From the NCBI GenBank assembly GCA_041487355.1, contig JBGPND010000128.1:1-15015 (forward strand): a stretch of 15,015 nucleotides of DNA. Reading direction: 5' to 3'. Made by a program: the position numbers and the translations under genes. Positions within the stretch are counted from its first letter, which is position 1. Every line of letters begins with the position of its first letter. Shown here one piece after another: positions 14,076 through 15,015 of the stretch. The stretch comes from JAMXLO01 sp041487355. GTDB lineage: Bacteria; Pseudomonadota; Alphaproteobacteria; Acetobacterales; Acetobacteraceae. The notes beneath the pieces are model-generated. The model saw only the letters and a list, made by a program, of their open reading frames with translations. It was not told the DNA's origin and did no database searches.

Positions 14076-14724
14076 TCGGCATGAAGCTGGGAGGCGGCTC
14101 GCCGAGCGGCTGCTGGCGCTGAAGGATAAAAATCCGGTCGTGCTGGCACTGCCCCGTGGCGGGGTGCCGGTGGGTTTCGAAATCGCTCGCGCTCTGGCGG
14201 CACCGCTCGACCTCGTCCTGGTGCGCAAGATCGGCGCGCCGTTCCAGGAGGAACTGGCGGTCGGAGCGATCGCCGATGGCGAGCACCCAGAACTCGTCAC
14301 CGATCCGCAGCTCGTGGCTCACCTGGACATCTCACCGGAGTATCTGGACGAGGCGAAATCGGCGGCGCTGGAGGAGATCGAGCGTCGCCGTCGCGTCTAT
14401 TTCGGTGATCGCCAACCCGTGGAGATAACCGGGCGCACTGCCATCGTCGTCGATGATGGCATCGCCACCGGCGCCACCATGCTCGCTGCCTTGCGTGCCA
14501 CGCGGCGGCGTAGGCCGGCACGGCTCGTGCTCGCCGTCCCGGTCGCCCCACGGCACACGCTCAAGAAGCTGCGGCAGGAAGTGGACGAGACCGTGTGCCT
14601 GGACACCCCCGCGGACTTCTTCGCCGTCGGCCAGTTCTACCGCCAGTTCCCGCAATTGCGGGACGAGGAGGTGATAGCGCTGCTCGACCAGGCACGTGCC
14701 TTTGTTGCATCTGCCCAGACCTAG
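14062..14724 (+). CDS. Predicted phosphoribosyltransferase (type I PRTase fold)
   Basis: The 220-residue protein carries the 13-residue PRPP loop IVVDDGIATGATM (128-140), the defining mark of type I phosphoribosyltransferases, and the LPRGGVPVG strand-turn (30-38) typical of the stand-alone predicted PRTases often found with alpha/beta hydrolases and stress genes. The acceptor base or substrate is unknown. GGAG lies seven bases before the ATG at 14062. The gene starts inside the last 14 bases of the hydrolase, indicating translational coupling, and is followed after 12 nt by the PRPP-synthetase-like gene that would supply its co-substrate. No signal peptide or membrane segment is visible. Confidence 0.9.
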   Translation: MLFTDRHEAGRRLAERLLALKDKNPVVLALPRGGVPVGFEIARALAAPLDLVLVRKIGAPFQEELAVGAIADGEHPELVTDPQLVAHLDISPEYLDEAKSAALEEIERRRRVYFGDRQPVEITGRTAIVVDDGIATGATMLAALRATRRRRPARLVLAVPVAPRHTLKKLRQEVDETVCLDTPADFFAVGQFYRQFPQLRDEEVIALLDQARAFVASAQT

Positions 14725-14736
14725 CGGGAGACGCCG

Positions 14737-15015
14737 ATGAACCGCCGTCCTCTGTCTTTCTTCGCCCTGCAAGGCAGCCGCGACCTCGCCGAGTGCGTCG
14801 CCGGTCGGCTGGAGGTGGCGCTCGCGCAACATGAGGAGCGGGGCTTCGAGGACGGCGAGCACAAGGCGCGTCCACTGCAGGACGTGCGCGGACACGACGT
14901 ATTCGTGCTGCATTCGTTGCATGGTGATGCAAGCGAGAGCGGCAACGACAAGCTTTGCCGGCTGCTGTTCTTCTGCGGCGCGTTGAAGGACGCCGGCGCG
15001 GAATGCGTGACCGCC
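14737..15015 (+). CDS. prs: Ribose-phosphate pyrophosphokinase-like protein, 3' end missing
   Basis: The first 93 codons of a gene run off the right edge. The translation starts MNRRPLSFFALQGSRDLAEC and continues with ERGFEDGEHKARPLQDVRGH (34-53), DVFVLHSL (54-61) and NDKLCRLLFFCGALKDAGA (70-88). These correspond in order to the Prs N-terminal pattern: the SGN/NxxLA strand, the RFxDGE flexible segment, DVFIIQS and the NDxLMELLxMxDALKRA helix. PRPP synthetase makes PRPP from ribose-5-phosphate and ATP. The ATG at 14737 follows GGGAG by six bases and lies 12 nt after the phosphoribosyltransferase stop. The catalytic flexible loop and PRPP-binding site lie outside the window, so activity cannot be judged. 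Deviations from canonical Prs (ALQGS for LFSGN) suggest a paralogue rather than the essential housekeeping copy. Confidence 0.85.
   Translation, partial: MNRRPLSFFALQGSRDLAECVAGRLEVALAQHEERGFEDGEHKARPLQDVRGHDVFVLHSLHGDASESGNDKLCRLLFFCGALKDAGAECVTA

Overview
The window is GC-rich and densely packed, with nearly every codon ending in G or C and long shadow ORFs opposite the real genes. Gene families, ATGA/GTGA junctions and four TTGAC-N4-ATCAA boxes (FNR/FixK/Anr type) point to a proteobacterium, most likely an alphaproteobacterium able to live at low oxygen. A finer placement (for example Rhodospirillales) is only a guess. No rRNA, tRNA, CRISPR array, insertion sequence or phage gene was seen.

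Region 1 (2-6229) is oxidative and thiamine-related metabolism. The 3' part of a GMC-family flavin oxidoreductase runs rightward and meets a leftward four-gene operon at overlapping stop codons. In transcription order the operon is a xanthine-dehydrogenase-type molybdopterin subunit, a luciferase-like flavin monooxygenase, thiD and tenA. The molybdoenzyme and the monooxygenase are 15 nt apart, and the last three genes are joined by two 4-nt ATGA overlaps. TenA and ThiD together would turn an aminopyrimidine into HMP-diphosphate. The two oxidising enzymes ahead of them suggest an uncharacterised route that prepares or breaks down a thiamine-derived or related N-heterocycle (inference).

Region 2 (6230-6834) is a 605-bp gap with no convincing gene. 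It holds a possible decayed ORF, a 17-bp perfect dyad, an FNR/FixK box and an apparently structured leader in front of groEL.

Region 3 (6835-15015) looks like a low-oxygen stress and salvage cluster. It contains a divergent GroEL without GroES, a PolX-type repair polymerase on the opposite strand, a nicotinate phosphoribosyltransferase, an aminoglycoside-phosphotransferase-like protein with a ruined C-terminal P-loop, a small alpha/beta hydrolase, a phosphoribosyltransferase and the start of a PRPP-synthetase-like gene. FNR/FixK boxes lie before groEL, twice between polX and the nicotinate phosphoribosyltransferase, and before the hydrolase. Two of them have a -10-like hexamer exactly 22 nt downstream, the geometry of an activator bound near -41.5. 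Three products make or probably use PRPP, so the cluster may sustain NAD and nucleotide salvage, protein folding and DNA repair when oxygen is scarce (inference).
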